64,000 nt of DNA from CAVPJC01 sp963705155 (GCA_963705155.1 CAVPJC010000014.1:248001-312000), one strand, 5' to 3'; shown: positions 1-10,315, counted from the first letter of the stretch. The notes: generated from the letters alone by a model not told the origin. Translations and numbers: made by a program.

Positions 1-3000
1 GATCCCAAAAGCCAGGGAGAACCGCAGTTTCGCACTGACGTAAAAATCGATGAGAGCCGCCGGGGATTCCATTTGGTCCAATTTAGCGGTCCTATCAAAG
101 ATGAATGGATCGACCAGCTAAAAATAACGGGTCTGGACGTACTGCAGTATTATCCCAACCATGCGTATCTGGTCTGGGGAAGCTCCGAGCAGACCCGCCG
201 CGCCGAGACCCTGCCTACCGTGCGGTGGAGCGGGGTATACCACCCGGCTTATAAAATCAACCAGGATTTGATAAATCGAAGCGGTGTGATCTCAAATATT
301 GACATCATGTTCTACAACGATGGCGATATGAAGGGAACCCTGGCGCGCCTGGAGCGTTTGGGAGCAGACATTTTACAGGTTTATCCATCGCAGCCTGATA
401 AAACCTTTTTCAATGCCATCGTACGTATCGACGCAGCCGCGATTGAAGCTGTATCCCTGCTCAATACTGTATTATGGCTTGGTTATGCAAGTCCTGAGCC
501 CGGTTTGGATGATGAAATGTCGGACCAAGTCCTGGCTGGCAACTATTCTGGCGGAATACCCACCACAGGATATCAGGCCTGGTTAAACTCAGCAGGTCTG
601 GATGGCTCAGGTGTCACCTGGGCGATCATCGATACCGGCGTCGATTATGATCATCCAGATCTCGGTTCGCACATCGTGGGCGGTTACAACTTCACGGGCG
701 CATGCAGCTTTCCCGGGCAGCCAGGCAGCGATTGCAGCGGGGGTGGTCATGGCACGCATGTGACCGGAATCGTTGGCGGAAATGGCGCGGCGGGTTTTAC
801 CGACCCGGCAGGTTTCCGATATGGATTGGGTGTGGCTCCAGCCCACGGTATTTTTGCCATGAATTCCTTATCCGGCGCCAACTGGCCTCCAACCGGCGGT
901 TGGCAGGAACACAGCAAACAGGCTCTTCTGGGGAATGCGATCGGAGGGAATAATTCGTGGACCACGGGAGAGGGCACGGCGCATGGTTACCAGGCATCGG
1001 AGCGCACGCACGATTTGATGGTAAGGGATGGGAACTTCGATACCCTCGCCGTAGCTGAACCGTTTATCGAGGTGTTCTCAGCCGGCAACTCGGGTCCAAG
1101 CCTCAGCACCCTTACAGCGCCAAAAGAAGCCAAGAACCTGATCGTGGTCGCCAGCAGTCTTAATTACCGCGCCGGAAGCATCGATGCGATATCGAGCTTC
1201 AGCAGCCGCGGTCCGGCGGTGGATGGACGCTATGTCCCAACGATCACAGCACCGGGCGAACAGATCGCTTCAACGCGCAATGACCTGGGCGGTGATTGCG
1301 CCACGTCCATTTCAGGAACCAATAATTATTATGCGTTTTGCAGCGGGACGAGCATGGCGTCGCCGCACGCTTCCGGAGCTGTTGTGCTGATTTCTGAATG
1401 GTGGCGAACCACTCACAGCGGCAGCAATCCCAGCCCTGCCATGGCAAAGGCATTGCTGGTCAACGGCGCGGTGGACATGGGAACTGCGGATATTCCGAAT
1501 TTCAGTGAAGGTTGGGGCCGGATCCACCTTCCAAATGTGATCGATAATGCCACCAGCATGGTGTACTATGACCAATCGCACCTCTTCCATAACACGGGAG
1601 ACACCTGGACCCTTTCGGTTGGCATTGCCGACCCTACCAAACCGCTAAAGATCAGCCTGGCATGGACCGACGCTGCGGGTGCAGTGGGTGCGAACCCGGC
1701 GTTGGTGAATAATCTCAATCTGAGTGTGACCACCGGGGGAGCCACTTACCTGGGCAACCGGTTCAGCGCAGGCTGGAGCGCAACCGGCGGCGCATCCGAT
1801 AGTCTGAATAACCTCGAAAACGTTTACCTGCAAAATCCATCCGGTATTGCAACCATATCGATTCAGGCAGCCAACCTGGCTGGAGACGGCGTGCCTTACA
1901 ATGGAGATACTACAGACCAGGATTTTGCCCTGGTTTGCTACAACTGCTCTGAATTTCCAGATTTCACCCTGTCTGCAGCGCCTGTCTTCCAGGCCGTGTG
2001 CGCGCCCACTGATGCGACATACGCTATTGAGGCCGGCAGCATCCTGGGCTTTCAAGACCTGGTAACGCTGAGCACCCGAATGGCGCCCACCAGCCTATTG
2101 ACGAGCGGCTTCAGTGAAAACCCGGGTACGCCGCCTTTTTCGAGTATATTGACCCTGGGGAACACCTCCCAGGCGGCGCCGGGTGTGTATCACGTGGATG
2201 TGGTCGGTACTGCTTTGACCAGAACGCACACGGAAACCGTTGTTCTGTCCCTGTACAATGCGATCCCAACTGTGCCTGTCCTGCAGGCGCCAGGCGATGG
2301 CGCCAGCGGACAGACTCTGCGCCCTGTGTTCAGCTGGGAGCCGTCTCTTCAGAGTGGAACCTATGAAATTCAGATCGCGACCGATCCAACATTCAATACC
2401 ATTGTCGATTCTGCCACTGGATTAGCCAGCAACACTTACACGCCTGAGACCGACCTGAATTACCGAACAAGCTATTTTTGGCGGGTGCGTTCCCTGAACG
2501 GCTGTGGGAATGGCGCATATTCTATGGTCTTTTCATTCAGCACACTATCTGCTCCTGGCGACTGCCCGCTGGGCACCCTGTCTGTGACAGTATACAGCCA
2601 GGATTTCGAGGCCGGCAGCCTGGGTTGGAGTCACAGCGGCATTGGCGATAGTTGGGCGCTGGTTTCCAACCGCACTCACAGCGGTGTGAATGCCTTCCGC
2701 GCAAATGACCCGGCGACAGTGAGCGACCAGCGGCTGGTCTCCCCTGAGATTGCTTTGCCAGCCGGACAATCGCCGCTCACTTTAAAGTTCTGGAATTACC
2801 AGTCGCTGGAAGACAAAGCGTCTGGGTGCTATGATGGCGTCATTGTCGAGATCAGTACGGATGACGGTTCCTCCTGGTCTCAATTGCCTGGATCGGCTAT
2901 GCTTACCGATCCATACAACGGGATGGTTGACAGCGGGTTCAGCAACCCGCTGGCAGGCATTCATGCCTGGTGCGGCGATCCGCAAGACTGGTTGAATTCT

Positions 3001-4464
3001 GTGGTTAATCTGGCGGGTTATGAAGGCCAGAATGCCAGATTTCGATTCAGACTGGGATCTGACTCATCGCAAAGCCGGGAGGGGTGGTATATCGATGATG
3101 TGGTCGTGCAGAGCTGCCAACTTGATGGATACAGCGCATCTTTAGGCCCTGATAGCACCGCCGACGGTCTGCCAGGCAGGGTGATTACACACACGTTTAC
3201 CCTTCAGAATCAGGGTCGAGCAGATACCTATGTGTTGACACTCGATGGCGCAGCCTGGTCCACTTCGTTAACAACCCCATCTCCCTTATCTTTGGGTGCT
3301 GGCGCTTCGGCCAGTGTGCAGGTTGGCGTTCAAATACCTCTCCTTCCCACTGAAATGCTGCTCGGGAGTGATATGTTCACGGTGTCGGCACATTCGTTGG
3401 GTGAGCCGGGGTCGGCAGTTACAGCCACGGGCACGACCCGTAGAGTAATTAATCCAGGAGTACAACTCACCCCTGGCCTGCAGAGCCGCGCAGGCGCTCC
3501 AGGGGAGGTCGTAACCCACACCCTTACCCTTGAAAATACCGGTGATTACACGGATACTTACACACTCACCCTGGAAGGGAACACATGGGTTACATACCTG
3601 CCAGCGACCAGCAGCGCCCTGGCCCCGGGTGATGCTCAGGTGATCGATGCCCGGGTGACAATCCCGGAGCACCTCGTTCCGGATGCGATTATCGCCAGTG
3701 ATGTGTTCACCGTGACTGCGGCATCACAACTTGAGCCGGGGACAACGGCTCATGCGGTGCGGATCACGAATGCCAACGTATCACCCGGTGTCCAGATTTC
3801 ACCGCTCGTGCAAACCGGTGATGGTATGCCGGGAGATGTAATCACCTATACCTTCATGATTACCAATACCGGTGATTACTCGGATACGTACGATCTGGTA
3901 TTAAGCGGTAATGCATGGAACAGCCTGGCGCCTCTTTCCACCGGTTGGATGTCTTCCGGTTCAGGTAGCCCGGTGAGTGTACGGGTGGAAATCCCCCACC
4001 TGTTTGGGCGCGATATCCATTCGGGAACCGATCATTTTTCGCTGGATGTCGTTTCGCATTGGGATAGCCAGGTGACCGTTCGTGCTGAGGTGACCACAAC
4101 CGCCCGCGTAGATGCGGGTTTACAGCTTTTGCCAATCAGCGCAGCAATAACCGGCTTACCAGGTCAGGTAATCACCTATACCTTCACCATCACAAATACG
4201 GGAAATTACACGGATACCTTTAATCTGAGCGCAGACGGGGTATGGCACGCATCGCTTTCCCAGACGACCACCGGTCAGATGCTGCCCGGCGCAAGTGTAC
4301 AGGCGATCCTGTGGGTGGATGTGCCCGGAGATGCGGCGGACCAATCCAGTGATATAACCACCGTACAGGCAGTTTCGACCCTGGATGCTTCTGTAACGGC
4401 CCAGGTGCAGGTAACTACAACCGCTGTGTGGCGGCGCATGTTCCTACCCGTGATGATGAAATAG
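1..4464 (+). CDS. Secreted subtilisin-like serine protease (S8), 5' partial
   Basis: The frame is open from base 1, so the gene starts upstream of the window; the TTG at 73 is not a credible start. The subtilisin triad is complete: Asp in AIIDTGVDYDHPD (about 619-660), His in GGGHGTHVTG (about 742-771) and Ser in GTSMASPHASG (about 1348-1380), with the oxyanion Asn in SAGNSGPS (about 1078-1101). After the protease come a jelly-roll-like region, an FN3-like domain (about 2260-2550), a MAM/immune-inhibitor-A-like domain (about 2590-3115, ending GWYIDDVVV) and four tandem beta domains of about 105-110 residues. It ends in RRMFLPVMMK with no membrane anchor. It is probably an extracellular protease that degrades proteins or is held at the cell surface by its C-terminal domains. 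Family assignment is secure; the substrate is unknown. Confidence 0.93.
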   Translation, partial: DPKSQGEPQFRTDVKIDESRRGFHLVQFSGPIKDEWIDQLKITGLDVLQYYPNHAYLVWGSSEQTRRAETLPTVRWSGVYHPAYKINQDLINRSGVISNIDIMFYNDGDMKGTLARLERLGADILQVYPSQPDKTFFNAIVRIDAAAIEAVSLLNTVLWLGYASPEPGLDDEMSDQVLAGNYSGGIPTTGYQAWLNSAGLDGSGVTWAIIDTGVDYDHPDLGSHIVGGYNFTGACSFPGQPGSDCSGGGHGTHVTGIVGGNGAAGFTDPAGFRYGLGVAPAHGIFAMNSLSGANWPPTGGWQEHSKQALLGNAIGGNNSWTTGEGTAHGYQASERTHDLMVRDGNFDTLAVAEPFIEVFSAGNSGPSLSTLTAPKEAKNLIVVASSLNYRAGSIDAISSFSSRGPAVDGRYVPTITAPGEQIASTRNDLGGDCATSISGTNNYYAFCSGTSMASPHASGAVVLISEWWRTTHSGSNPSPAMAKALLVNGAVDMGTADIPNFSEGWGRIHLPNVIDNATSMVYYDQSHLFHNTGDTWTLSVGIADPTKPLKISLAWTDAAGAVGANPALVNNLNLSVTTGGATYLGNRFSAGWSATGGASDSLNNLENVYLQNPSGIATISIQAANLAGDGVPYNGDTTDQDFALVCYNCSEFPDFTLSAAPVFQAVCAPTDATYAIEAGSILGFQDLVTLSTRMAPTSLLTSGFSENPGTPPFSSILTLGNTSQAAPGVYHVDVVGTALTRTHTETVVLSLYNAIPTVPVLQAPGDGASGQTLRPVFSWEPSLQSGTYEIQIATDPTFNTIVDSATGLASNTYTPETDLNYRTSYFWRVRSLNGCGNGAYSMVFSFSTLSAPGDCPLGTLSVTVYSQDFEAGSLGWSHSGIGDSWALVSNRTHSGVNAFRANDPATVSDQRLVSPEIALPAGQSPLTLKFWNYQSLEDKASGCYDGVIVEISTDDGSSWSQLPGSAMLTDPYNGMVDSGFSNPLAGIHAWCGDPQDWLNSVVNLAGYEGQNARFRFRLGSDSSQSREGWYIDDVVVQSCQLDGYSASLGPDSTADGLPGRVITHTFTLQNQGRADTYVLTLDGAAWSTSLTTPSPLSLGAGASASVQVGVQIPLLPTEMLLGSDMFTVSAHSLGEPGSAVTATGTTRRVINPGVQLTPGLQSRAGAPGEVVTHTLTLENTGDYTDTYTLTLEGNTWVTYLPATSSALAPGDAQVIDARVTIPEHLVPDAIIASDVFTVTAASQLEPGTTAHAVRITNANVSPGVQISPLVQTGDGMPGDVITYTFMITNTGDYSDTYDLVLSGNAWNSLAPLSTGWMSSGSGSPVSVRVEIPHLFGRDIHSGTDHFSLDVVSHWDSQVTVRAEVTTTARVDAGLQLLPISAAITGLPGQVITYTFTITNTGNYTDTFNLSADGVWHASLSQTTTGQMLPGASVQAILWVDVPGDAADQSSDITTVQAVSTLDASVTAQVQVTTTAVWRRMFLPVMMK
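3118..4425 (+). repeat. Four tandem beta-sandwich repeats in the S8 protease
   Basis: Four copies of a domain of roughly 320-330 bp follow one another. Each has a GxPGxVITxTFTxxNTGxYxDTYxL-type core: GLPGRVITHTFTLQNQG, GAPGEVVTHTLTLENTG, GMPGDVITYTFMITNTG and GLPGQVITYTFTITNTG. They resemble NEW3/CARDB-type stalk domains of surface proteins. The last two copies are most alike, suggesting recent duplication. Confidence 0.75.
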
Positions 4465-4470
4465 CCGGTT

Positions 4471-5652
4471 TCAGGATCCGGTTTGCTCGACCACTTCGAA
4501 GCGGATGCCGCGTTTGCTCACTTCCTGCATAAACAGGGCGGCATCCACAGCTGTTTCAACGGGCGCGCAGCCGGGTTGGATCATTCCACGCGCTTGGAAC
4601 CCCATCATAATGGCGCAGTGCCAGCCGGTGAGACGTTCCATGGCAGTGAAACCGGTTGCGTCATCGAAATAATCGATCAAGTCAACACGCACCGTGGCAG
4701 CGTGAGCGTTCTTCTTGCCTTTGCCTACAACCCAAATCACGGTGACATCGCGTACCTTTGGGGTGGTGATCTTTGGCTCAAGCAGGGTGTGGAACACCTG
4801 CCGGGGTATCACCATTTTTCCGTTGACGACGATTGGCGCTTCAGAGAACAACCCGAGGGCTTTGTAAGCCCGCAGCCATTCAAAATGGCCCGGGTAACGC
4901 AAAGTGCGATTCTCATAACGCTTCAACCGTCCTTCAAAGGTCCAGGGTGATGTAGATGCGCCGCCGGAGGTGATATCTGCTTCCAGCAGGCCCAGCGGGG
5001 GGAAATCGATCATTTCTGGCTCGGTCAGGGTTTCCATACGGGTGATTTTGCCATCCCGCAAAAAAACCGCCTCGCCGTCCATTTCGTTGGTCAGACCGTT
5101 GATGTGAAATGTCAGCTGGTAGTTCCAGGGCGGGGTTGGTTTTTGCGGCAAACCGCCATCGTAAATATATATCTCCTCAGGCTCATCCAGAAGATCCACA
5201 ACGTAGGCGGCCATCGTGTTGATCAGACCCGGACCCATACCGCAGTCGGGAACGACGCTGACTCCGGCCTGGATGGCTTCTTCGTTCAACGCCAGCTGGG
5301 TCAGGACGACGTCGGTGTGACCGCCCAGATCGCAAAGATGAGTGCCAGCAGCGATGGCTGTCCGGGTGATATCCAGATTATGGGTGTACGGGACGGCGCT
5401 CATGGCGACATCCACCGGACCGAGCACTTCCAGCAAGGAGGAAGGGTCGGTGACATCCAGGTGCTGTACCACAGCGATTGAGGTGCCCGTCAGGCTATTC
5501 ACCCGGTCGGCAGCTTTTTGAGCGGCAGCCAGATTTAAATCAGCCATCACAATGCGCCCGGCTTCGCCAAAACGGATCAGATCATAGGCGGCGGCAGTGC
5601 CCTGGCGTCCTGCTCCCAGGATGACATAGTAGTAAGGCGGCTTGGGCGGCAT
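4471..5652 (-). CDS. Saccharopine dehydrogenase-like oxidoreductase
   Basis: This 393-residue protein begins with a Rossmann dinucleotide-binding motif, VILGAGRQGTAAAYDL, followed by an acidic residue at the end of strand 2 (MADLN). The catalytic-domain signature VPDCGMGPGLINTMAAY is typical of the saccharopine dehydrogenase/lysine 6-dehydrogenase family (LYS9-like). Members oxidise or reduce amino acid C-N bonds with NAD(P). The ATG at 5652 has a good ribosome site (gaggtga). It lies 21 bp downstream of the aminotransferase gene on the same strand, so the two probably form an operon for amino acid turnover. The exact substrate cannot be told. Its stop is 6 bp from the convergent S8 gene stop. 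Confidence 0.85.
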   Translation of the reverse strand: MPPKPPYYYVILGAGRQGTAAAYDLIRFGEAGRIVMADLNLAAAQKAADRVNSLTGTSIAVVQHLDVTDPSSLLEVLGPVDVAMSAVPYTHNLDITRTAIAAGTHLCDLGGHTDVVLTQLALNEEAIQAGVSVVPDCGMGPGLINTMAAYVVDLLDEPEEIYIYDGGLPQKPTPPWNYQLTFHINGLTNEMDGEAVFLRDGKITRMETLTEPEMIDFPPLGLLEADITSGGASTSPWTFEGRLKRYENRTLRYPGHFEWLRAYKALGLFSEAPIVVNGKMVIPRQVFHTLLEPKITTPKVRDVTVIWVVGKGKKNAHAATVRVDLIDYFDDATGFTAMERLTGWHCAIMMGFQARGMIQPGCAPVETAVDAALFMQEVSKRGIRFEVVEQTGS

Positions 5653-5673
5653 CGGTTCACCTCGATTGAGAGA

Positions 5674-6837
5674 TTATGACGGCTTCTGGCATAGTTCTGA
5701 GACGGCGGATACAAGCGCATCCAGGTCTCGAACGGTATTATAACCTTGCACCGAGATGCGCAGGAGGATTTTATCTTTCCACGAGATCACGGGAATTTCA
5801 ACGTGATATTGGTCGTACAGGCGATTTTTTAATTCAGATGGATCGTGGATGGGCGGCATCTGGAAGGCGCCCATTTGACTGAACAGGTTTAAATCGATGG
5901 GATACAGATCAGGCAGACCGGTGATCGTATGTAGTTGTTGCAGGGTTTGTGTAAGAAGCGTATGGCACTGCTGCCGCACCTGCTCCCAACCCTGGGCCTG
6001 CATAAAATCGATCGCCGCCGGCACCGATAAATATACCGACGGATCGTGCGTCCCGCTCCACTCCAGGTAATCGATATAGCGTGAAACGCTGTTAAAAGCG
6101 GTGTCCACATGGTAACCCCAGCTGACCACCAGGGGCTCGATCAGAGGCTGCCGGGCTCTGGATGTATAGAGAAACCCGGCGCCTTTGGGGCTCATCATCC
6201 ACTTATGGCAGTTGCCGGTGTAGAAATCGGCGCCCAGGGCGTCGAGGTCGAGGGGGATTTGCCCGGGAGCGTGGGCTCCATCGATCAAGGTCAGGATGCC
6301 GGCCTGGCGGGCGCGAGCGCAGATGGCTTCCACAGGCAGGCGCAGGGCGGTGGGTGAGGTGATATGGCTGACGAAGATCAGGCGGGTGCGCGGCGTGACC
6401 CCCTGCCAGATTTCTTCCAGTAAGTTTTGAGTGGAAACCGCCGGCAGGCTCACCGGTTGGCGCACATAAACGGCGCCGGTTTTGCTGCAGATAAACTCCC
6501 AGGTGTAATCGCAGGCGCCGTACTCGTGATCGGTGGTGAGCACTTCGTCGCCGGGGTGCAGATCCAGGGATCGGGCAACAATATTGACGCCATGTGTGGC
6601 GTTGGGAATATACACCAGGTCACCGGCGTCGGCGTGCAGGTAAGTGCCCAGCGCTTCCCGGGCGGTTCTCAAGTGGGCGGCGATCTCGCGCCCCAGGAAC
6701 CGCACCGGCTGTCGTTCCAGGCGCCGCTGCCACTCCTGGTAAACATCCAGCACCGGCTTTGGGGTTGCGCCAAATGACCCGTGGTTGAGAAAGTGGATTT
6801 CCGGTTCAAGGCTGAAGTACTGTTCCAGGTTATGCAT
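5674..6837 (-). CDS. Class V aminotransferase, isopenicillin-N-epimerase-like
   Basis: A 387-residue PLP enzyme of the class V aminotransferase fold. LNHGSFGATP near residue 17, the Asp/His pair in LIDGAHAPGQ (about residue 187) and the PLP-binding Lys in NCHKWMMSPKG (about residue 212) match the isopenicillin N epimerase/cysteine desulfurase branch. Proteins of this type are common in bacteria without beta-lactam pathways, so epimerase activity should not be assumed. It is upstream of the saccharopine-dehydrogenase-like gene. A TATAAT lies 7 nt upstream of the ATG with no clear Shine-Dalgarno, consistent with a leaderless message. Confidence 0.88.
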   Translation of the reverse strand: MHNLEQYFSLEPEIHFLNHGSFGATPKPVLDVYQEWQRRLERQPVRFLGREIAAHLRTAREALGTYLHADAGDLVYIPNATHGVNIVARSLDLHPGDEVLTTDHEYGACDYTWEFICSKTGAVYVRQPVSLPAVSTQNLLEEIWQGVTPRTRLIFVSHITSPTALRLPVEAICARARQAGILTLIDGAHAPGQIPLDLDALGADFYTGNCHKWMMSPKGAGFLYTSRARQPLIEPLVVSWGYHVDTAFNSVSRYIDYLEWSGTHDPSVYLSVPAAIDFMQAQGWEQVRQQCHTLLTQTLQQLHTITGLPDLYPIDLNLFSQMGAFQMPPIHDPSELKNRLYDQYHVEIPVISWKDKILLRISVQGYNTVRDLDALVSAVSELCQKPS

Positions 6838-6844
6838 GGGCGCA

Positions 6845-6850
6845 ATTATA
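6845..6850 (-). promoter_or_regulatory. Possible -10 box of a leaderless promoter
   Basis: On the minus strand TATAAT is followed by 7 nt and then the ATG of the aminotransferase at 6837. Transcription would start at about the A of the start codon. No convincing -35 box is seen. Confidence 0.35.
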
Positions 6851-6926
6851 ACTTGAAGAATCAGATCGTCTGGGGTATCATGGCAGATACGTCAACATAA
6901 CCGGTATCCAAGGACCAGGATAAGAT

Positions 6927-8717
6927 ATGCGAGTCAAATCTATTGTTTATGGGTTGGTATTGGTATTTATGGTTTTTGCGCAGGCAGCTCCCGCCCTGGC
7001 TGCCGGGCCGGCGCAAGGCGAAACACCCCAGGCGTGGGAATTTGTGGCCCCTGGGATTGATTACCAGAAGTTCCACATCACCAATAACGGCCGACCGGTG
7101 GATATCTTTGTCTCACGGATGGACCGCAGCAATGCCAGTGCAACGCTTGACACCAGCATCGCTCAAGGTCGCATGTCCGGCGGCACCGAGACGGTGCTCG
7201 GAATGGCAGCCCGCTACGACCAGGCGGTCAATTACTGGGGTGGGGTATGGGGCAACAGAAACAATGTAGCTGTTGCGATCAATGGTTACTTCTTTAACGA
7301 TCGAGTCGAACCCATTGGCATGCCCTGGAGTGGGCAGGCGCAATCCGGCTGGTATGCCAAGCGTTTCGACGAGGCGGTGGGTGACGCCGGGTTTGCCTGG
7401 ATGATGGACAGAACCGCTCACATTGGCACCTGCGTCACCCATCTTGCCAACAGGAATTACATCATCTTTCCAGACAGCCCGACTGCCTACAGTCCCAATA
7501 TTCGCGCCATCAATGTTCTCCACGATGATCAGGACTTGATTCTATACACACCCCAATATGACGCGACCACACTCACAGAAGCAGGTGGGGATACCCCCAG
7601 GGTCGAGATTCTGGTTGAGATGATCCGGCCGACGGTGATCCTCTCAGACCCTGGTATCGCGCCGCTGGGTTACATCCGCCAGATCAACACCAACCAGGGC
7701 TCCACCCCGATCCCGTTTGACCATGTGGTCGTCGCGGCCTGGGGGGATGTGGGCACCACCATACTGGATAAGATCGCTGCCGGCGAGATCGCCGTGGGCG
7801 ACCCGCTGCGCGTGGTGCAGCAAATCAGTGTTTGTAAAAATTTTCCTGCGCTTGACTGGACCAAGACCTATGCCACCACCGGCGGCGATTATCACTTTCT
7901 CACCGGGGGCGTGATCCGGACAGATTTCTCCAATCCCGACGCAGCCGTGCGCAATTCGCGCACCGCCATCGCCTATAACGACACCTATGTTTTCTTTATT
8001 GTTGTTGATGCCTTTAATCCAGGCGTGAGCGAGGGCCTGAACATTGGCTCACTGGGGACATTTATCGTCAATACCCTGGGCGCCAGCGATGCTGTTTCCC
8101 TTGACAGCGGCACCTCTGTCACCATGGTGGTCAATGATGCCGTCGTAAACAACACCTACTGCAACTACACGCGCGACTGTGGCACCCTGCAGGCGGAGAC
8201 TTCCGCTGTGCCAACCTCAACGCTGCAGGTCGATATCATGCCGCCCGACGATAAAACGGTTGAATGGGATGAGTTGTTAGACCAGGCCCGGGTGGGCAAC
8301 GGATGGATGATGGTATCGGTCGAGCCCGTGCAGCTTTCCACTTCGTTCATCCCCACGCAAAATGTGACCACGCTCATGCCGGCGGAGTTGCGCCTCGGCC
8401 CCGGCGCCAACTACGCGACGATAGACAGCCTGGCTGCGGGCGACACCGGGGTGATCCTGGATCACCAAAACCATATGAACGGCGTGCTGGCGAAGAACTC
8501 CTTCTGGTGGAAGGTGGCTTTCGGCAGTACGGTGGGCTGGATAAGGGAGGAAACCTTGCAGGGTGGTCTGGTGCCGCCAGTGGAGTGGTCATACTTTTCC
8601 TTCCTGCCTGCCATCAGCGGTTCGAACGCCATCCAACAGGGTGCGCCAGCAGCGCCCATTCCAACCGGTACTGCAATATCACCCCAGCCTGATCTGGCTG
8701 AGGAAACAGCCAGGTAA
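6927..8717 (+). CDS. Exported phosphodiester glycosidase (NAGPA-like) with SH3b domain
   Basis: A signal peptide (about residues 1-25, ending PALAAGPA) precedes a phosphodiester glycosidase domain related to the uncovering enzyme NAGPA. Signatures are AINGYFFND (about residue 125), NSRTAIAYND (about 340) and the late SLDSGTSVTMVVND, corresponding to the family's DGG(S)-type loop. A bacterial SH3 domain follows (about residues 480-550; LRLGPGANYATI and WWKVAFGSTVGWI), a usual cell-wall-binding module. SFLPAI then precedes a P/T-rich tail. Such proteins are thought to remove sugar-phosphate caps from surface glycans, but the bacterial substrate is not established. Its stop is 2 bp before the next start, suggesting co-transcription. 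Confidence 0.85.
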   Translation: MRVKSIVYGLVLVFMVFAQAAPALAAGPAQGETPQAWEFVAPGIDYQKFHITNNGRPVDIFVSRMDRSNASATLDTSIAQGRMSGGTETVLGMAARYDQAVNYWGGVWGNRNNVAVAINGYFFNDRVEPIGMPWSGQAQSGWYAKRFDEAVGDAGFAWMMDRTAHIGTCVTHLANRNYIIFPDSPTAYSPNIRAINVLHDDQDLILYTPQYDATTLTEAGGDTPRVEILVEMIRPTVILSDPGIAPLGYIRQINTNQGSTPIPFDHVVVAAWGDVGTTILDKIAAGEIAVGDPLRVVQQISVCKNFPALDWTKTYATTGGDYHFLTGGVIRTDFSNPDAAVRNSRTAIAYNDTYVFFIVVDAFNPGVSEGLNIGSLGTFIVNTLGASDAVSLDSGTSVTMVVNDAVVNNTYCNYTRDCGTLQAETSAVPTSTLQVDIMPPDDKTVEWDELLDQARVGNGWMMVSVEPVQLSTSFIPTQNVTTLMPAELRLGPGANYATIDSLAAGDTGVILDHQNHMNGVLAKNSFWWKVAFGSTVGWIREETLQGGLVPPVEWSYFSFLPAISGSNAIQQGAPAAPIPTGTAISPQPDLAEETAR

Positions 8718-8719
8718 GC

Positions 8720-9759
8720 ATGGCGCGGCTGCCGGTCGGTAAGCTGCCGCCTGAGCTGTTGAGGCGTCTGCTGGCGCAAGCGCCACAGACGGATGAGCGC
8801 ATCCTGCTTGGCCCGGGTGTCGGCCTGGACTGCGCCGTGGTGGACCTGGGGGATCGACTGCTGGTATTCAAGTCGGACCCGATCACGTTTGCGACCAGCG
8901 AAATCGGGTGGTACGCCGTGCAGGTCAACGCCAATGACATCGCCACCACCGGAGCGGCGCCACGCTGGCTGCTGGCGACGCTGCTGCTGCCCGAAGGGGC
9001 TGCCACAGGTGCGATGGCTGAAAACATCCTTTCACAGGTGTACCAGGCTTGCACAATGTTGGGCGTCTCCGTACTGGGCGGTCACACCGAGGTGACTTAT
9101 AGCCTCAACCGGCCACTGCTGGCAGTAACCATGATCGGCGAGGTAAGCCGGGAAGACCTGATAACCCCACGCGGCGCCCGGGTTGGGGACAGGATTCTGT
9201 TGACCAAAGGAGTGCCCATTGAAGCCACCGCCCTGCTGGCGCGTGAAATGCCGCACCGGCTGGCAGGTGTCCTTAACCCGGCAGAACTGGAGCTTGCGCG
9301 GCAATACCTGGTTGACCCGGGGATCGGTATTACCACCGAGGCGCGGTTGGCTGTGCAGACGGGCGGCGTGACCACCATGCACGACCCCACCGAAGGAGGC
9401 CTGGCAGCCGCACTGTGGGAGTTGTGCGAGGCCAGTGGGAAACGGTTGGTTTTTGATCCAGCCGAAGTGCCGGTGCCCGAAGTCTTGCCGGGCGCATCTG
9501 CGCCGCACTGGGGATCGATCCACTGGCAGCCATCGCTTCAGGGGCGCTGCTGTTGACTGCCAGACCGGATAGTGTCACAGAGATTATCACCGTATTGGGC
9601 AGTCAAGAAATCGCCTGCGCCTGCATCGGCACGGTGGAGGCCGGACCAGTCGGCGTCTGGCAAAATACCCTCGATGGACTGAAAGTGTTGTCACGCCCGG
9701 AACGCGATGAAGTCGCCCGTTTGTTTGCCGACGGCGCTGTGGATGATTCCTTGACTTAA
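8720..9759 (+). CDS. AIR-synthase/HypE-like ATP-binding protein, frameshifted
   Basis: The reading frame from 8720 encodes a PurM-fold N-terminal domain: LLGPGVGLDCAVVD, KSDPITFAT and QVNANDIATTGAAPRW, the ATP/metal site of the HypE/ThiL/SelD superfamily. VLGGHTEV and MHDPTEGGLAAALWE belong to the C-terminal domain. The frame breaks near 9490; in the next frame the protein continues as AALGIDPLAAIASGALLLTA and ends at 9759. The joined length of about 346 residues fits HypE-like proteins, and no other hydrogenase genes are nearby, so a stand-alone AIR-synthase-related protein is likelier than true HypE. The stop overlaps the convergent GNAT stop. Confidence 0.82.
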
Positions 9760-10293
9760 TCGATCAAAGGTCTCCGGATCGAATAAAGCAGAACATCCCA
9801 GGTCCGGTTTTTAAACTCAGCTTTCTGTGGTTGTAATGGTTCCAGGCGCATCCCGATTTTCTCCAACACACGGGCAGAAGCATGGTTTTCGACCAGGCAG
9901 GTGGCTGAGACCGCGTTTTAAATCCAGGGCGGTAAATCCGTAGTTGAGCATAGCCCTGGCTGCTTCGGTGGCATAGCCCTTACCCCAGTGTTCAGGGGCC
10001 AGCTCGAAACCGATTTCAGCTTCATCTTCCTGCAATTGGATTTTTCGGATACCGCAGTTGCCAATCAAGCAGGCCATCTTCAAGCCCGCGTGATGGCGAG
10101 CTGGAAACATGAGGCGCGGCATTTCCGCCTGCCAGCCAATAAACCGGCTGACAAACTGCTGAACCTCCTGCGGCGACCGCGCTTCCCAGGTGTAGAACTT
10201 CAAATAGCGCGGGTCGTTCTGATAGGCATGCACGGCAACCCAATCGCTATCCAGAAACTCGCGCAGCTTCAAGCGTGGCGTGAGGATTTCCAC
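9756..10293 (-). CDS. GNAT family N-acetyltransferase (RimJ/RimL-like), frameshifted
   Basis: It opens with TPRLKLREF, the usual start of RimJ/RimL-type acetyltransferases, and carries the acetyl-CoA loop HWGKGYATEAARAML. After LDLKR the frame is lost near 9915. Removing one G from CGCGG restores VSATCLVENHASARVLEKIG and a stop at 9756, so the real protein is about 179 residues, normal for the family. The uninterrupted reading to 9817 gives a nonsense tail. It is the last gene of the minus-strand run from 12416, 22 bp after the corrected FAD oxidoreductase stop. The acceptor substrate is unknown. Confidence 0.85.
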
Positions 10294-10315
10294 AGATCGC
10301 CTGACCTGGATGAAT

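Noticed and set aside
8720..9759. Hydrogenase maturation gene hypE
   Set aside because: The fold fits, but no hydrogenase or other hyp gene is nearby and the HypE C-terminal Cys motif is not seen.
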